Shown piece by piece: positions 44,803 through 57,107 of a DNA stretch of 64,000 nucleotides. How positions within the stretch are numbered: the first letter of the stretch is position 1; each line of letters starts with the position of its first letter. The notes under the pieces were generated by a model. The model had not been told where the DNA came from. It ran no database searches and saw only the letters and a list, made by a program, of their open reading frames with translations. This stretch comes from Jaltomata sinuosa (taxonomy: Eukaryota; Streptophyta; Magnoliopsida; Solanales; Solanaceae), in NCBI GenBank assembly GCA_003996215.1, contig QJPP01000443.1, positions 186,001-250,000 on the forward strand, read 5' to 3'. Position numbers and translations under genes: made by a program.

Positions 44803-45980
44803 ATGCCTCTTTGACGTGCTATGCCTTCTCGAACCGCTCAGAATGTTGTTCCTCCTATTCCGGTCCTCGATGTCACGAATGAGGAATTCAGAAACGCCAT
44901 CCATTTTCTAGCCCAGACCTTGGCCACTCAGGCCAATCAGCAGGCTCATGTCCCAGTCCACCCTCAAGGTGGGGTAGCGACCCGAGTTCATGACTTTGTC
45001 CGGATAAACTCACCCAAATTTTGGGGTTCAAAAGTGAGTGAGGACCCGCTCAACTTTATTGATGAAGTGAAAAAGATCTTCGAAGTTATGAAAGTGGTTG
45101 GGGTTGATTGTGTTGAGCTTGCATCCTATCAACTCAAGGATGTAGCTCATATTTGGTTCATGCAATGGAAGGAATCTAGGGTGAGGGACGCGATCCTCAC
45201 GATTTGGCAGGGTTTTGAGAGGGCCTACGTTGATAGGTTCTTTCCCCGAGAGTTGAGGCAAGCGAAGGTGGAGGAATTTGTGAACTATAGATAGGGGTCG
45301 ATGTCGGTTCAAGAGTATAGTCTGAAGTTCACTCAGTTATCTAGATATGCTCCCTCCATGGTAGCGAACCCGCATGATCAAATGAGCAAGTTTATTTATG
45401 GGGTTTCTGATGTGGTGAAGAAAGAGTGTAGGTCTGCCTTGTTGTTGAGTGATATGAACATTTCCCGACTCATGACTCATGCCTATCAGATTGAGAGTGA
45501 CAAACTTAGGGAGATGGAAAGGGAGAACAAGAGGGCTAGATCCGAGGGATCAGGTTTTGGTCATCACAAGTCCGAAGGTGGACATCGCTCTTCTTTCCAG
45601 AAGAAGTCATCAGGATCTGTTCATTCTTCTGCTAGTGCTCCTACCCAGGCCCAGAGGCCTCATCATGATTAGAGTGGTAGAGGCTCTGGTTCCTATTCCC
45701 GTCTCAATGTAGTGTTGCTAAGGGATCTTCCTACCCAGCTTGTGGTAAGTGTGGGAAGAGTCATTCTGGTGAGTGTTTGGCCGGTTCAGGTAGTTACTTT
45801 GGGTGTGGTCAGGCTGGACATCGTATCAGAGATTGCCCTTCAGCTAAGAAGGGACATGGAGGTCGGACTCAGTCTGCCACATCAGCTTCAGGAGTTCGAC
45901 CAGCCCAGCAGGGCACAACTTCTAGTTTTGGTGGTCAGCGCCAGAATCGCCTTTATGCCATGTCCTCTCTTCAGTATTAG
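44803..45980 (+). pseudogene. gag: gag of element 5, broken
   Basis: An upstream ATG at 44803 is followed by TGA at 44812, in frame with the ATG at 44821. The capsid region has FWGSKVSEDPLNFIDEV and then FERAYVDRFFPRELRQAKVEEF. Stops follow at 45292 and 45670, both TAG. After a frame change come two knuckles, the first short (CGKCGKSHSGEC) and the second CGQAGHRIRDC, and a TAG at 45978. Gag would package the element RNA; this copy cannot make it in one piece. Confidence 0.85.
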
Positions 45981-46007
45981 GAGGATTCCCCAGATGTTGT
46001 TACTGGT

Positions 46008-46340
46008 ATGTTGAAAGTCTTCTCTTTCGATGCGTATGCTTTGTTGGACCCCGGTGTCTCCTTATCTTTTGTGACCCCTTATGTGACATGCAAGTTCAAA
46101 GTTTGTTCTAAATTTCTTTTAGAACCCTTTTGTGTTTCTACTCCTGTTGGTGAGTCAGTCTTAGCCAAAAGAATCTACCGAAATTGCCCTATCTCAGTCC
46201 TTCATAGAGTCACTTCAGCGGATCTAGTAGAGTTGGAGATTATTGATTTTGATGTCATTCTTGGTATGGATTGGTTGTATGCATGTTATGCTTCTGTTGA
46301 TTGTCGTACTCGGGTTGTCAGTTTCCAATTTCCAAATTAA
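46008..46340 (+). pseudogene. pro: aspartic protease region of element 5
   Basis: LLDPGVSLSFVTPYV corresponds to the active-site segment, in the DPG form usual in these plant elements. FDVILGMDWL follows near the end, and a TAA at 46338 closes the frame. The role is cleavage of the Gag-Pol polyprotein. Confidence 0.8.
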
Positions 46341-46437
46341 CGCATTTTAGAATGGCAAGGTAGTCCCCCTTCCTCGAAAGGTCATTTCATATCTTATATT
46401 AAGGCTAGAAAGATGATTTCAATATGTTTATCACATA

Positions 46438-48124
46438 GTGCGGGTTATGGACACGGAGTCCGAAACCCTATCCCTTCAGTCGGTTCCTGTTGTGAATGAG
46501 TTTCCAAAAGTATTTCTCGAGGATTTGCTCGGAGTCCCTCCCGAGTGGGAGATAGACTTTGGGATAGATCTTCTCCTAGATACGAACCCTATCTCTATTC
46601 CTCCCTATAAAATGGCTCCCGTGGAACTTAAAGAGTTGAAAGATCAGTTGAAGGATCTTCTTGATAAGGGTTTCATCCGGCCTAGTATTTCTCCATGGGG
46701 TGCCCCAGTTTTATTTGTTCGAAAGAAAGATGGTTCTCTTAGAATGTGTATTGACTACCGTCAATTAAACAAGGTCACAATCAAGAATAAATATCCCATT
46801 CCTAGGATTGATGACTTATTCGATCAGCTTCAGGGTGCTAGTTTCTTCTCCAAAATCGATCTTAGATCCGGTTATCATCAGCTTCACGTTAGAGAGTGTG
46901 ATATTCTGAAGACAACCTTCAGGATTCGGTATGGTCATTATGAGTTTGTTGTTATGTCTTTTGGTCTAACGAATGCTCCTGAAGCCTTTATGGATTTGAT
47001 AAACCTTGTGTTCAAACAGTACCTAGATATATTTGTGATTGTTTTCATTGATGATATCCTCAGCTACTCTCAGAGTGAGGAGGAGCATGTGGATCACTTG
47101 AGGGTTGTATTGCAAACTCTCAAGGATAGACAGTTGTTTGCTAAGTTTAGCAAGTGTGAGTTCTGGATGCAGTCTGTTGCCTTTCTGGGTCATATTGTGA
47201 CTAGTGATGGTATCCGAGTTGATTCTCAAAAGATAGAGGTAGTAAAGAACTGGCCTAGACCTACTTTCCCGTCTGATATTAGGAGCTTTTTAGGTTTGGT
47301 TGGTTACTATAAGAGGTTTGTGGAAGGATTTTCTTCCATTGCTGCCCCTTTGACCCGATTGACTCAGAATAAGGTAAATTTTCAGTGGTCCAACTTGTGT
47401 GAGAAGAACTTTCAGGAATTGAAGACTAGATTGACCACAACTCCAGTGTTAGCTCTACCCGAGGGATTAGATGATTTTGTTGTGTATTGTGATGCTTCTA
47501 GGATTGGTTTGGGTTGTTTTTTGATGCAGCGTGGTAGGGTGATTGCATATGCTTCGAGACAACTTAAGACTCATGAGAAGAACTATCCTACTCATGATCT
47601 TGAGTTGGCAGCCGTGGTCTTTGGTTTGAAGATTTAGAGACATTACTTGTATGGGGGTGCATGTGGATGTATTCACCGATCACAAGAGTCTTCAGTATGT
47701 GTTCACTCAAAATGAATTGAATTTACGGCAAAGGAGATGGCTTAAGCTCCTTAAGGATTATGATATGAGTGTACTTTACCATCCGGGTAAGGCCAATGTT
47801 GTGGTGGATGCTTTGAGTAGACTGCCCATGGGAAGTGTGTCTTCTGTGGAAGATGGGAAGAAGAAATTGGTTAAGGAGGTTCATAGGCTAGATAGATTGA
47901 GGGTTCGCCTTATGGACTCGACAGAAGGTGGTGTGATTGTGCAAAATGGTGCTGAATCATCCTTAGTAGCTGAGGTGAAGGCAAAGCAAGACAAGGATCC
48001 CATTTTACTTCATCTTAAGGGTGCAGTTCATCAGCAGCGGGTGGAGGTTTTCTCCCAAGGGGGAGATGGTGTGCTTCGTTATCAGGGTTGCTTATGTGTG
48101 CCAGATGTAGATGGGTTGAGATAG
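46438..48124 (+). pseudogene. pol: reverse transcriptase and RNase H of element 5
   Basis: RT motifs appear in order: WGAPVLFVRKKDGS, MCIDYRQLNKVTIKNKYP, KIDLRSGYHQL, the catalytic VFIDDIL, then FLGHIVTSDGI. RNase H has VVYCDASRIGLG and PTHDLELAAVVF. TAG at 47635 replaces an expected Trp, and an extra G near 47650 shifts the frame to the downstream part (FTDHKSLQYVF, DALSRLPMG), which ends at TAG 48122. The catalytic Asp pair is still present. Confidence 0.9.
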
Positions 48125-49407
48125 CAGATTCTGACTGAGGCTCACAGTTCTAGATATTCCATTCATCCTGGTGCCACCAAGATGTACCGTGACCTATGGG
48201 AAGTCTTTTGGTGGAATGGTATGAAGAGGGATATAGCTGGGTTTATGGCTAAGTGTCCCAACTGTCAACAAGTAAAGGTGGAACATCAAAGGCCGGGTGG
48301 CATGATTCAAAATATTGACCTTCCCACTTGGAAATGGGAAGCAATCAATATGGACTTTATTACTGGTTTTCCTCGTACTCGAAGGCAACATGATTCCATT
48401 TGGGTGATTGTCGATCAAATGACCAAGTTATCTCACTTCTTGGTTGTTAGGCTATTGATTTAGCAGACGATTATGCCAGACTCTACATTCGAGAGATAGT
48501 TCGATTGTATGGCATTCCCTTGTCTATCATTTCTGATAGAGGTCCTCAGTTTACATATCAGTTTTGGAAATCATTTCAGAAAGGTCTTGGTACCCAGGTG
48601 AAGCTTAGCACAACTTTTCACCCTCAGACAGACGGCCAGGCAGAGCATACTATTCAGATTTTGGAGGATATGTTGAGAGCATTTGTGATTGACTTCAAAG
48701 GTAATTGGGCTGATCACTTACCTCTTATCGAGTTTGCCTACAACAACAGCTTTCACTCTAGCATCTTGATAGCTCCATATGAGGCACTTTATGGCCGGAG
48801 GTGTAGATCTCCTATTGGTTGGTTTGAGGTAGGTGAGGCAGCCTTAATTGGTCCAGATGCGGTTCATGAGACTATAGAGAAGGTTTAGCTTATTAGGGAA
48901 AGATTGAAGACCGCTCAGAGTCGACAGAAATCTTATGCGGATGTGAGGAGAAGGGAGTTGGAATTTGAAGTTGATGATTGGGTTTTCCTAAAGGTGTCAC
49001 CCAAGAAGGGTGTGATGAGGTTTGGCAAGAAAGGAAAGCTTAGTCCCAGTTTTGTAGGTCCTTATCAGATTTTGAGGAGAGTTGGTAGCGTTGCTTATGA
49101 GTTGGAGTTGCCAACAGAGTTGGAAGCGATTCATCCAGTTTTCCATGTTTCCTTGTTGAAGAAGTGTGTTGGTGATCCGACCTTGATTGTTACCTTGGAG
49201 TATGTGGATGTGAAGGATAGTCTCACCTATGAGGATGTTCCTGTGGAGATCCTTGATCATCAGATTCGGAGGTTGAGGAACAAAGAAGTCGCTTCGGTGA
49301 AAGTCCTTTGGAGGAATCAACTTGTAAATGGTGCTACTTGGGAAGCGGAAGAGGCCATGAAGGCCAAATATCCTCATCTCTTTCCTTCTGATTCAGTTTC
49401 ATCTTGA
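48125..49407 (+). pseudogene. int: integrase with chromodomain of element 5
   Basis: The HHCC zinc finger spans EAHSSRYSIHPG to CPNCQQVK. The core has INMDFITGFP (first Asp) and, after a frameshift near 48445-48500, ISDRGPQFT (second Asp) and the TDGQAEHTIQ segment with the Glu. After a TAG at 48886 comes the GPY-type C-terminus (FVGPYQILRRVG), then a chromodomain-like segment (ILDHQIRRLRNKEV, VLWRNQLVNGATWEAEEAM). It ends at TGA 49405. Chromodomains steer insertion towards modified histones. Confidence 0.87.
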
Positions 49408-49582
49408 GGTACTAGTTTCCTCCTTAGTATGTTCCTCCGATTCTATTCCACCAGTTCCGCTCATGATTCTAGCAAGCATCCATGTTTTACGAAGTTAGTT
49501 TATCATGATTTCAAGTTGCTAGTTGGGCTATTTTCTCTTAAGTTTTCCCTTGTTTAGTCTTCATTTGAGGACGAATGATCCC

Positions 49583-49595
49583 AAGGGGGAGATAC
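49583..49595 (+). other. polypurine tract of element 5
   Basis: AAGGGGGAGATAC directly before the 3' LTR. Confidence 0.85.
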
Positions 49596-51655
49596 TGTAA
49601 CACCTGAGAAATCAAACTAGCTATCTAAGTTAAAATCTAAAAAAAATCTCAAGTTTCTAGAGACGACGAGTCAGTCGATGGTTTGTGGTTTGAAATCATG
49701 GTCCATCCTGTGCACTCATTGTCTAAGTTCCGAAAGACCTCTTAAACTGTCCCAGAAATGATGAGTCTAGGGACGGTCCGTCCTTCTGGACGACGGGCCG
49801 CCATCCCAGCCGTAATCCCTTAAAGTTTAGAAAGACCATATCCCTCAAGGCAAACCATGAGTCGACAAGACGGTCCGTCATTTAGAAGTACGGACCGTGG
49901 TGTGACTCGTGGAATACAATTCCAGTAGCTCCAATAAGTATCAGTGGGAAACCATGGACCATATTTACGGTCCATCTTTTGGGATGACGGACCGTAGACC
50001 AACTCGTGGTCCCTGAAGATCATTTTTTCCAGCTTTTTCTTAAGTATGTTCCGGGGGTATTTTAGTCATTACCTACCCTTTTAACTCCTAAATAATGTCG
50101 TTTTGGCTACTTCTAGAAGGGTTTTCACCCTTATAAGCCTAAGACCTTTCCCATTACTTCATTCATCTCCCAAAAAGGGAAAGGACTCTCTCAAGCTCAA
50201 GGTCTCAAGCTCCAAGTCCAAGTCTCCTAAGTCTTTTCAATTCAAGTGGGTTAGCTCCAACCAAGGTATGTGAGTATTCAACAATGGGTTTCTCTCACTC
50301 TTGTGCCTAAAACCCCAAATTCTTATTTTGAATTATGAGCTTGTGAAAATTAGGGTTTTGATCTAAATTGGGGAAAACTTATGAAATCAGTTCCTATGCT
50401 TAAATTCATGGTTTCTCGTTACCTATTTACTATTTGATCATGATTTCTCTATTAGATTCAAAGGCTCAAGCATCAAAGTTGATTTCTAGCATGATTCCAT
50501 TGAATTGCATGTTTTCAAGTGAAATTGGGCATGATTAGATATCATGGCTTTATGAATTTATGAACAATTTCTCAAGTACGAATTTAGAAAGAAAAGCATG
50601 TTTTGGACTATAGCTATGTTAAGCTTCATGAACTTATGATATGAGAATTTGCATGATGCCCGATGTGTTTTCATGCTTTTCGAACAAGATTTGGCATGAG
50701 ATTGTGCCACTAAGAAATTATGAGCTATATGTGCATATTTTGGGAGTAGTATTTAGCACCGAGCGATGAGGGTTCGATTACCCAAGTCCAGAAACTACGT
50801 TGCTAGCGTAGGTTATGAAATGAAGTTCCCTATGGGCTTATGAGAGTGGATCCACATCTTGATAATGGTGTCCTGTGTCTTAGCGGGCATTAGAGCAGCT
50901 TTGCCAACTAGGGTTATATAGTTGGGGATGGTGACTCGTTCCTTGGCAAGGTTCAAGTCTGCTTTGCTAACTAGGGTTATATAGTTAGATTCCATGTAGC
51001 TCACATGGTCTATTGTTGGTTATAAGAAACTCCCGTATGAATGATTTCAAGTTTTCTAAGCTTTACGATATCTTATTTTGAAGTTTTGACTACGAACTCA
51101 TGCTTATTACTCAAACTATGATACTTACTTATGACTTCTTCGATTATGCATGAACTCAGTTTTCAATTATGTTTTAAGCATGCTTTTATATTATTTACGC
51201 ATATCTCGCATACTCAGTACATCCTATTGTACTGACGCATATCTTGTGTTGTATCCTTTGATGATGCAGATTCAGGTGTACCTCCTCAGACTCGTGGCTA
51301 GAGTTTCCCGATCACTCCCAGACAGCTGTTGGTGAGTCCTCTTAGGTCGAGGACTAGTTATGTTTTTAGCTTATGTTAGTTTTTCATTTCGTACTTCGAG
51401 TTATCTAGGGTCTTGTCCTAGCAACTCTCTTTATATCATGAGTAGAGGCTTTTCTGACATAGACAGTATTCGAATTTCCTTATGGATCTGGTATTTCTAT
51501 TTGATTTTATTATCCATCTATGTTATTCCGACTTAATCTATTATGCTTCCGCTTATCTTTGTTATGCTTGAGAATGCTATGACCAAGGGTTAGCTTGTGG
51601 TACTTGTGGTTCCAAGTCCCGTGTTATGTCTAGGGGGTAACCTCAGGGCGTGACA
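49596..51655 (+). repeat. 3' LTR of element 5
   Basis: 2060 bp, TGTAACACC to TGACA, partner of 42515-44594. Scattered substitutions and small length differences show it is older than element 2. Confidence 0.93.
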
Positions 51656-51899
51656 ACCATATTGATAAATCACATATCTCCATGCTCCTTTTATAAATAA
51701 ATATTTGCAATTACAAACTTTTAAATACACATAATCTTATAAAGATCTACTAGTCAACAATAGTAGTAACTAATTATTCTTTAATATAATTCTTTCACAT
51801 GGTACATATAATCTCTTCACGCCGAACATAAGTCTTTTTTTGTAATTTTAAAATGATGAGTCTTTTTTTTTACAAAATATAAATTTATGGGTCAATTTT
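51656..51899. repeat. segmental duplication, copy B (right part)
   Basis: Starts ACCATATTGATAAATC and matches copy A from about 13316. It leads directly into the Ty3 LTR at 51900, as copy A leads into 13564. Confidence 0.9.
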
Positions 51900-54115
51900 T
51901 ATAACGACCTATTCCGTTCTTATGGGTAATCCATTCTTGTGAAGAATCTGGTTAGAAACTTTCGAGTTTGACAATTGGAAATTTTGGGCTAGGCTAGACT
52001 CAGACGGATTCTGAGCGAGATATGGTCTAGGAAAATCCGGGGAAGGATTGAGTAAAATATCTTAGGTCGAGCTAGTTTTTCCATTAGCTAAGATGTTAAG
52101 GATTTCGAGAGACTTTTTGGAAGTGAATTCGGGTGAGTAGAACTCCCGATATTAAAGTTGACGTGAAAGGGTTGGTTCAGAATATCAAGATTTGAAGTGT
52201 GTCATAAAATTGCACTTTTGGAGAATTTTCCGAGGTTTTTTTCCATTTTAACCGCTATAGCAGTTGACACCGCGCTACGGCAATGATCACTATAGCAGAT
52301 AAATTTTCGCTATAACAGAAGTCAAAGATGGTTAGCACCGCCATAATAGTCAGTTCCGCTACGGTGGCACCGCTATAGCAGAGTGGGTACCGCTATAGTG
52401 GAGTAAGTCGCTATAAATGCAGAAACTTTCCCAAAAACGTTCAAAAATTCTCAAAAACATTTTGGGGAAGGGCAGAGGTAATTTGAGCGACTCCACACCA
52501 GTTTTTCATCATAATTCATCGTAATAGTAAGGATTTTATTCCCCTACTTTAATACTTTGATTCTTGGATAGTAGAATTGAAAGTTACAGGCTTGGGGGAA
52601 GGTTTGGATTGACCTAAGAAGTTAGAATCCGGTGAAAAAGGGGATTGTATGGTGTAGAATTCTTGGGTTGTGATTATTATTACTCTTTCATGATTAAACC
52701 ACCATAATTTGCTTAATGTATTCGTAAAAATGATAGTTTTAGGTGAATTAATGGTGGGAAAGCCCTGAAATGGGTGGAATGATCATGGTTTGGCCTGAGG
52801 ATTAGGATTTGAGTAAAATCTGGGGATTATTAGGCCACTTGGACTGATTTTAGTACATTATGTACTTGTTTTTAAACCAAGAGTAAGCGAAAGCTTCGGG
52901 AAATGGGAAGGCTCTGGTCCAGTAGAGTTTCAGGCTATTCAAAGTAGGTGATGGTTATTATTTTCCCATATGCAATATGTGTACGTGTTAACTGTTGCTT
53001 AGTATTGTATGATCATTGCACTATTTAGGGAATGAAATTATGAATGTGTAAAGATTCAGTTGTCAATCATGTGAAATGAACTTGTTTTGTTACTTGTTGG
53101 TTTACAAGTGTGATTGTGTTCATTATTATTGATTGTGGATTGTGTGTGACATTCGATTGGCTTGGGTACCACGCCTAGTACGGGATACATATTGGTTGGC
53201 TCGGGTACCATGCCTGGTACAGGTTACATATATCGATTGGATCGAGTATCATACCTGGTACATGTTTTATAATAGTTGTCTCGGGTACCACGCCTGGTAC
53301 GGGTTTGATGACACTTGCATTGATTGTATTCTATCGATGGTTCCATGAATGGATCGGGTTGTATTCTTGAATTATGATTATTGCATAATGGCCCATGAGA
53401 GGCCGGGTGATTGTACTTAAATTTGGGGTTGGTCTTAATATAGACCAAGATTGCATGTTGATCACTTGGGTGTTGTCTTAGGGATCCTTGGTTGATCTGG
53501 GTTACTTGAAAAAAGTGTTGACTTGTTTGTCTGGTTGTTCTTGTGGTGGTTGTTAGACCTGTTCATGTAGTTGGTAAGCTAGGTGGAGGACTTAGAGTCT
53601 GAGTTGTATTGTTGGCTTATTTATTCATGTGTTGTTCTGCCTTACTCAGCTTTGGTTTATTGTTCATATGTTATTTATTGGAGCTGACCGATGATCCTAC
53701 CAGTAAACTATGATTTTGTGTAGTGATACTGCACTTGCTTTCCTTTTGTGAGTACAAGACATATTCTGACGGCTGCTACGCGATCTCAGTTGTAGTCCCG
53801 ACGTTTCCAGATTCCAAGGGTGAGCTACTTCTTTCAGGCTACCATGGTTTCATCTAGATTAGTTCTAGTCTATTGTTTCGGACTTTGACTCCTTTATTTT
53901 TGGGATTGCATCCCCGTACTCTAGATATTAGTAGATGTTTTGGTACACTACTTTCAGATTCTAGCTTTATTTTTAGTTATTTTAGCTATGAATGCTAGTT
54001 TAATTTAATGCAATTGGTTTTGAGCTGCTATATTTGCTAAGTATTGGTTGGTTTATTTGTTTGCTCATCCAGGGGTTTTAGGTGGGTGCCACTCGCGGCG
54101 GTTTGAGTCATGACA
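51900..54115 (+). repeat. 5' LTR of element 3
   Basis: 2216 bp, starting TATAACGACC (mutated TG) and ending GAGTCATGACA. It contains a decayed CCGCTATAGCGG cluster (52249-52405) and a tandem GGTACCACGCCTGGTAC repeat, about four units, at 53160-53305. The two short frames at 53133-53448 are translations of that repeat. Confidence 0.85.
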
Positions 54116-54119
54116 AAGA

Positions 54120-54131
54120 TGGTATCAGAGC
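54120..54131 (+). other. primer binding site of element 3 (tRNA-Met)
   Basis: TGGTATCAGAGC, the canonical plant initiator-tRNA site, four nt after the LTR. Confidence 0.9.
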
Positions 54132-54332
54132 CCTCGGTTCGTTGATCTCATCATACCAAAATGGGTCTAGTAGAGTCTTCCAAAATGGTACGGACACGTC
54201 TGTACTTTTCTTCGAGAGGCTATAGGACTTTAGAAAACTATCTCTTCTTTCTTCCTTTGTGCTATAACTTAATTCCAATTGGTATCTGGTGATACAAATT
54301 GGTATTTAACTCCTTCACTCTTTTGTCTGCAG

Positions 54333-55975
54333 ATGGTTGACACAAGGCGTAACGGAGCGAGAGGGGCGGTTCCAGTTGAGGAACCAGCAGCCAGAGGGCG
54401 AGGAAAGGACAGGGGCAGGGGAAGAAGAAGAGCAGGACTCGCCAAGGGTGAAGCTCAGGTAGATGCTGAACTAAGAGAGGTGACCCCTCTTCCACCCCAA
54501 TATCTTATTGAGGAAGAGGTTGAGGTTATTCTTGAGGAGGGTGCGGGATAGGAAGGGGCGGCACCGGTTGGAGGTGCAGGCCTTCCCCCTATATCGCCCG
54601 AGGTATTTTAGCAAAAAGGAATTTTTTGAGTGGGATGGCAGGTACTGGAGCCACCCCTACTGGGATAGCAGATCAGGTTTCGGGCGCTCATCCAGCTATA
54701 GCAGTGGCTCCCAGGATGGATGCGACATCGGGTACTAATGAAATCTTTCGTCCGATGCTAGGCCCTGTTATGACCGAGATCGAGCACGAGCTGCTAACCA
54801 AGTTCTTGAAACTGAAACCTCCTACATTTCATGGTATCAATAAGGAGGATGCCTTTGAGTTTATTCTGGACTTCTATGAGAGGCTCCAAAAGTTGGGCAT
54901 TGTGTAGCAGCATGGGGTGGAATTTGTTACTTTTCAACTATAGGGTGATGCCAAGCAGTAGTGGAGGGCTCATGTAGAGTGTATATCTTCAGCCTTGCCT
55001 TCGATGACTTGGGCTCAATTCCATGCTCTGTTCTTAGAGAAATATATGCCTCGCACTTTGATAGATCGCAAGAAGGATTAGTTTCTGGCACTTAAGCAGC
55101 GCAACATATCCGTCTCAGGTTATGAGCCTAAATTTTATGCCTTGTAACGATATGCTACTCAACTTCTAGGTGCTGAGAAAGAGAGAATCCATTTGTATGT
55201 GAAGGGTCTGAATACTGAGTTGCAGGTGTTATATGTTCATATGACTTCGGTAGGAAAGAGTTTTAATGAGGTGACTGACTATGCGAAGAAACTGGAGGGG
55301 GTCAGACAGATTGGGCAGGCTAAGGTGTTAACTAAGAAGTCCTGGAATGATGGTAACTTCAGTGGTTCTTACTCCAGGGATCACAGTCAGTAGGTGTATT
55401 CGGCTCGTCCTATTCCGTCAGTCCTACCAGCTTCTATAGGTGGTCGTCCAGGAGCCAGTCAGCAGTTCTCAGCTCCTAGAGGCCAGGGGGCTTCTTATAC
55501 ATTCACTAGCAGGCCTTCTTTTGGCCGCGGGTGTTTTCATCATGGTGATCTGGGTCACTTTAAGAGGGAATTACCTCACACACAGGCAGGAAATCTGACT
55601 CAGCAGCAACTAAGGATGTAGTTCCGGCAGGTGGAGATGGCAATGGCAGTGGTCATCCATAGGGTGGGTAAGGAAATTTTCAGGTAGGCCGTGGGAATAG
55701 AAGGAATGGTGGCGTGGGCAGGGGAGTAGTGCAGCCAGCCAGAGAGGTTGCTCGGATTGATGTTAGGGCCCATTGTTATGCATTCCTAGGGAAGTTTGAG
55801 GCTGAGGCGTCGGATGCTGTGATAATAGGTGCAGTTCTACTCTGTGACCAGATGGCTTCTGTACTTTTTGATCCAGGTTCCACTTATTCATATATGTCTG
55901 TAAAATTTATTTTGGGCCTGGATTTGGTTTGTGATGCACTTAATTTCCCTATTCATGTTTCTACCCCGATGTGAG
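54333..55975 (+). pseudogene. gag: gag and protease of element 3, many stops
   Basis: The start is MVDTRRNGARG. The capsid segment includes KLKPPTFHGINKEDAFEF and MTWAQFHALFLEKYMPRTL, with several in-frame stops between. The zinc knuckle reads CFHHGDLGHFKREL, so the second and last Cys of the CCHC are lost (His and Leu). The protease segment has LFDPGSTYSYM. None of it could be translated through. A consistent frame through the stops supports point-mutation decay. Confidence 0.8.
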
Positions 55976-56238
55976 AGTATGTGGTAGTAACCCGTGTGTA
56001 TCGTACTTGTCCTGTGGTGTTTGTGGGGTCATAGACTTGGGTAGATTTGGTTATTCTGGATATGCTGGATTTTGATGTCATTTTTGGTATGACTTGGTTG
56101 TCTCCATTTCATGCTGTGTTAAACTGTAATTCCAAGATAGTAACTCTAGAAATTCCGAGTAAGGATAGGCTAGAGTGGGAAAGTGTGTACAGGCCTAAGC
56201 TGGCTAAGATTATATCCTTTGTTTAGGCTAGAAAGTTA

Positions 56239-57107
56239 GTGGGAAAAGGTTGTCTGGACTTCTTGGCTCATTTTCGGGATGTTAGTGTGGAGTCTCCTTC
56301 GATTGAGTCAGTTCTGGTGGTTTCTGAATTTCAGGAGGTATTTCCAGCAGATTTGCCTGGCATGCCTCCGAATAGGGATATAAATTTATATATAGATTTA
56401 GAGCTGGGCACTCGCCCAATTTCTATTCCTGCTTATCGTAGGGCTCCGGCAGAGTTAAGGGAACTTAAAATGCAGCTTCAAAAACTCTTAGATAAGGGCT
56501 TTATTCATCCAAGTGCTTCACCTTGGGGTGCTGCAGTATTGTTTGTGAAGAAGAAGGATGGTAGTATGAGGATGTGTATAGATTACAGGCAACTGAACAA
56601 GGTCACCATCCAAAATAAATATCCCTTACCTCGCATAGATGACCTTTTTGATCAATTGCAGGGTGCTTTCGTGTTTTTGAAAATTGACTTGAGGTCAGGG
56701 TACCATCATCTAAAGATTAGGCCTGAGGATATACTTAAGATGATATTTCAGACTCGGTATGGGCACTATGAGTTCCTGGTAATGTCATTTGGGTTGACCA
56801 ATGCGCCGGTGGCTTTCATGAGTTTGATGAATGGTGTTTTTAAGTTGTTTATGAATTCCTTTGTAATCGTGTTTATAGACCATATTTTGATCTACTCTAA
56901 GAGTAAAGAGGAGCATGCAGAGCATCTTCACATTGTTTTGGGGATATTGAGGCACCAAAAATTGTATGCCAAGTTTTCGAAGTGTGAATTTTGGTTGTCT
57001 TCGGTTGCCTTCTTAGGGCATCTGGTTTCAGAAAAGAGGGTTATAGTGGATCCCCAAAAGATTGAGGCAGTTAAAAGTTGGGTTCAGCCTAGCTCTGTGA
57101 CTTAGGT
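56239..57107 (+). pseudogene. pol: reverse transcriptase of element 3, catalytic Asp lost
   Basis: The longest open stretch of the element (288 residues). It has WGAAVLFVKKKDGSM, MCIDYRQLNKVTIQNKYP, KIDLRSGYHHL and FGLTNAPVAFM. The catalytic box reads VFIDHILIYS, with the second Asp replaced by His, so the polymerase would be dead even if translated. TAG at 57105 ends it. Confidence 0.88.

Larger units (their letters stand above)
42515..51655 (+). mobile_element. Element 5: full-length Ty3 chromovirus (Tekay/Del-like)
   Basis: A 9141-bp element: LTR, tRNA-Met primer site, gag, protease, RT, RNase H, integrase with C-terminal chromodomain, PPT, LTR. Flanks are ATCAC (42510-42514) and ACCAT (51656-51660). 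Copy A keeps the uninterrupted site ACCAC, so each flank has one substitution and the insertion followed the A/B duplication. The reading frame is broken by at least eight stops and two frameshifts; most stops are TAG. The domain order, with integrase last and a chromodomain, is the basis for the Tekay/Del assignment. Confidence 0.95.
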
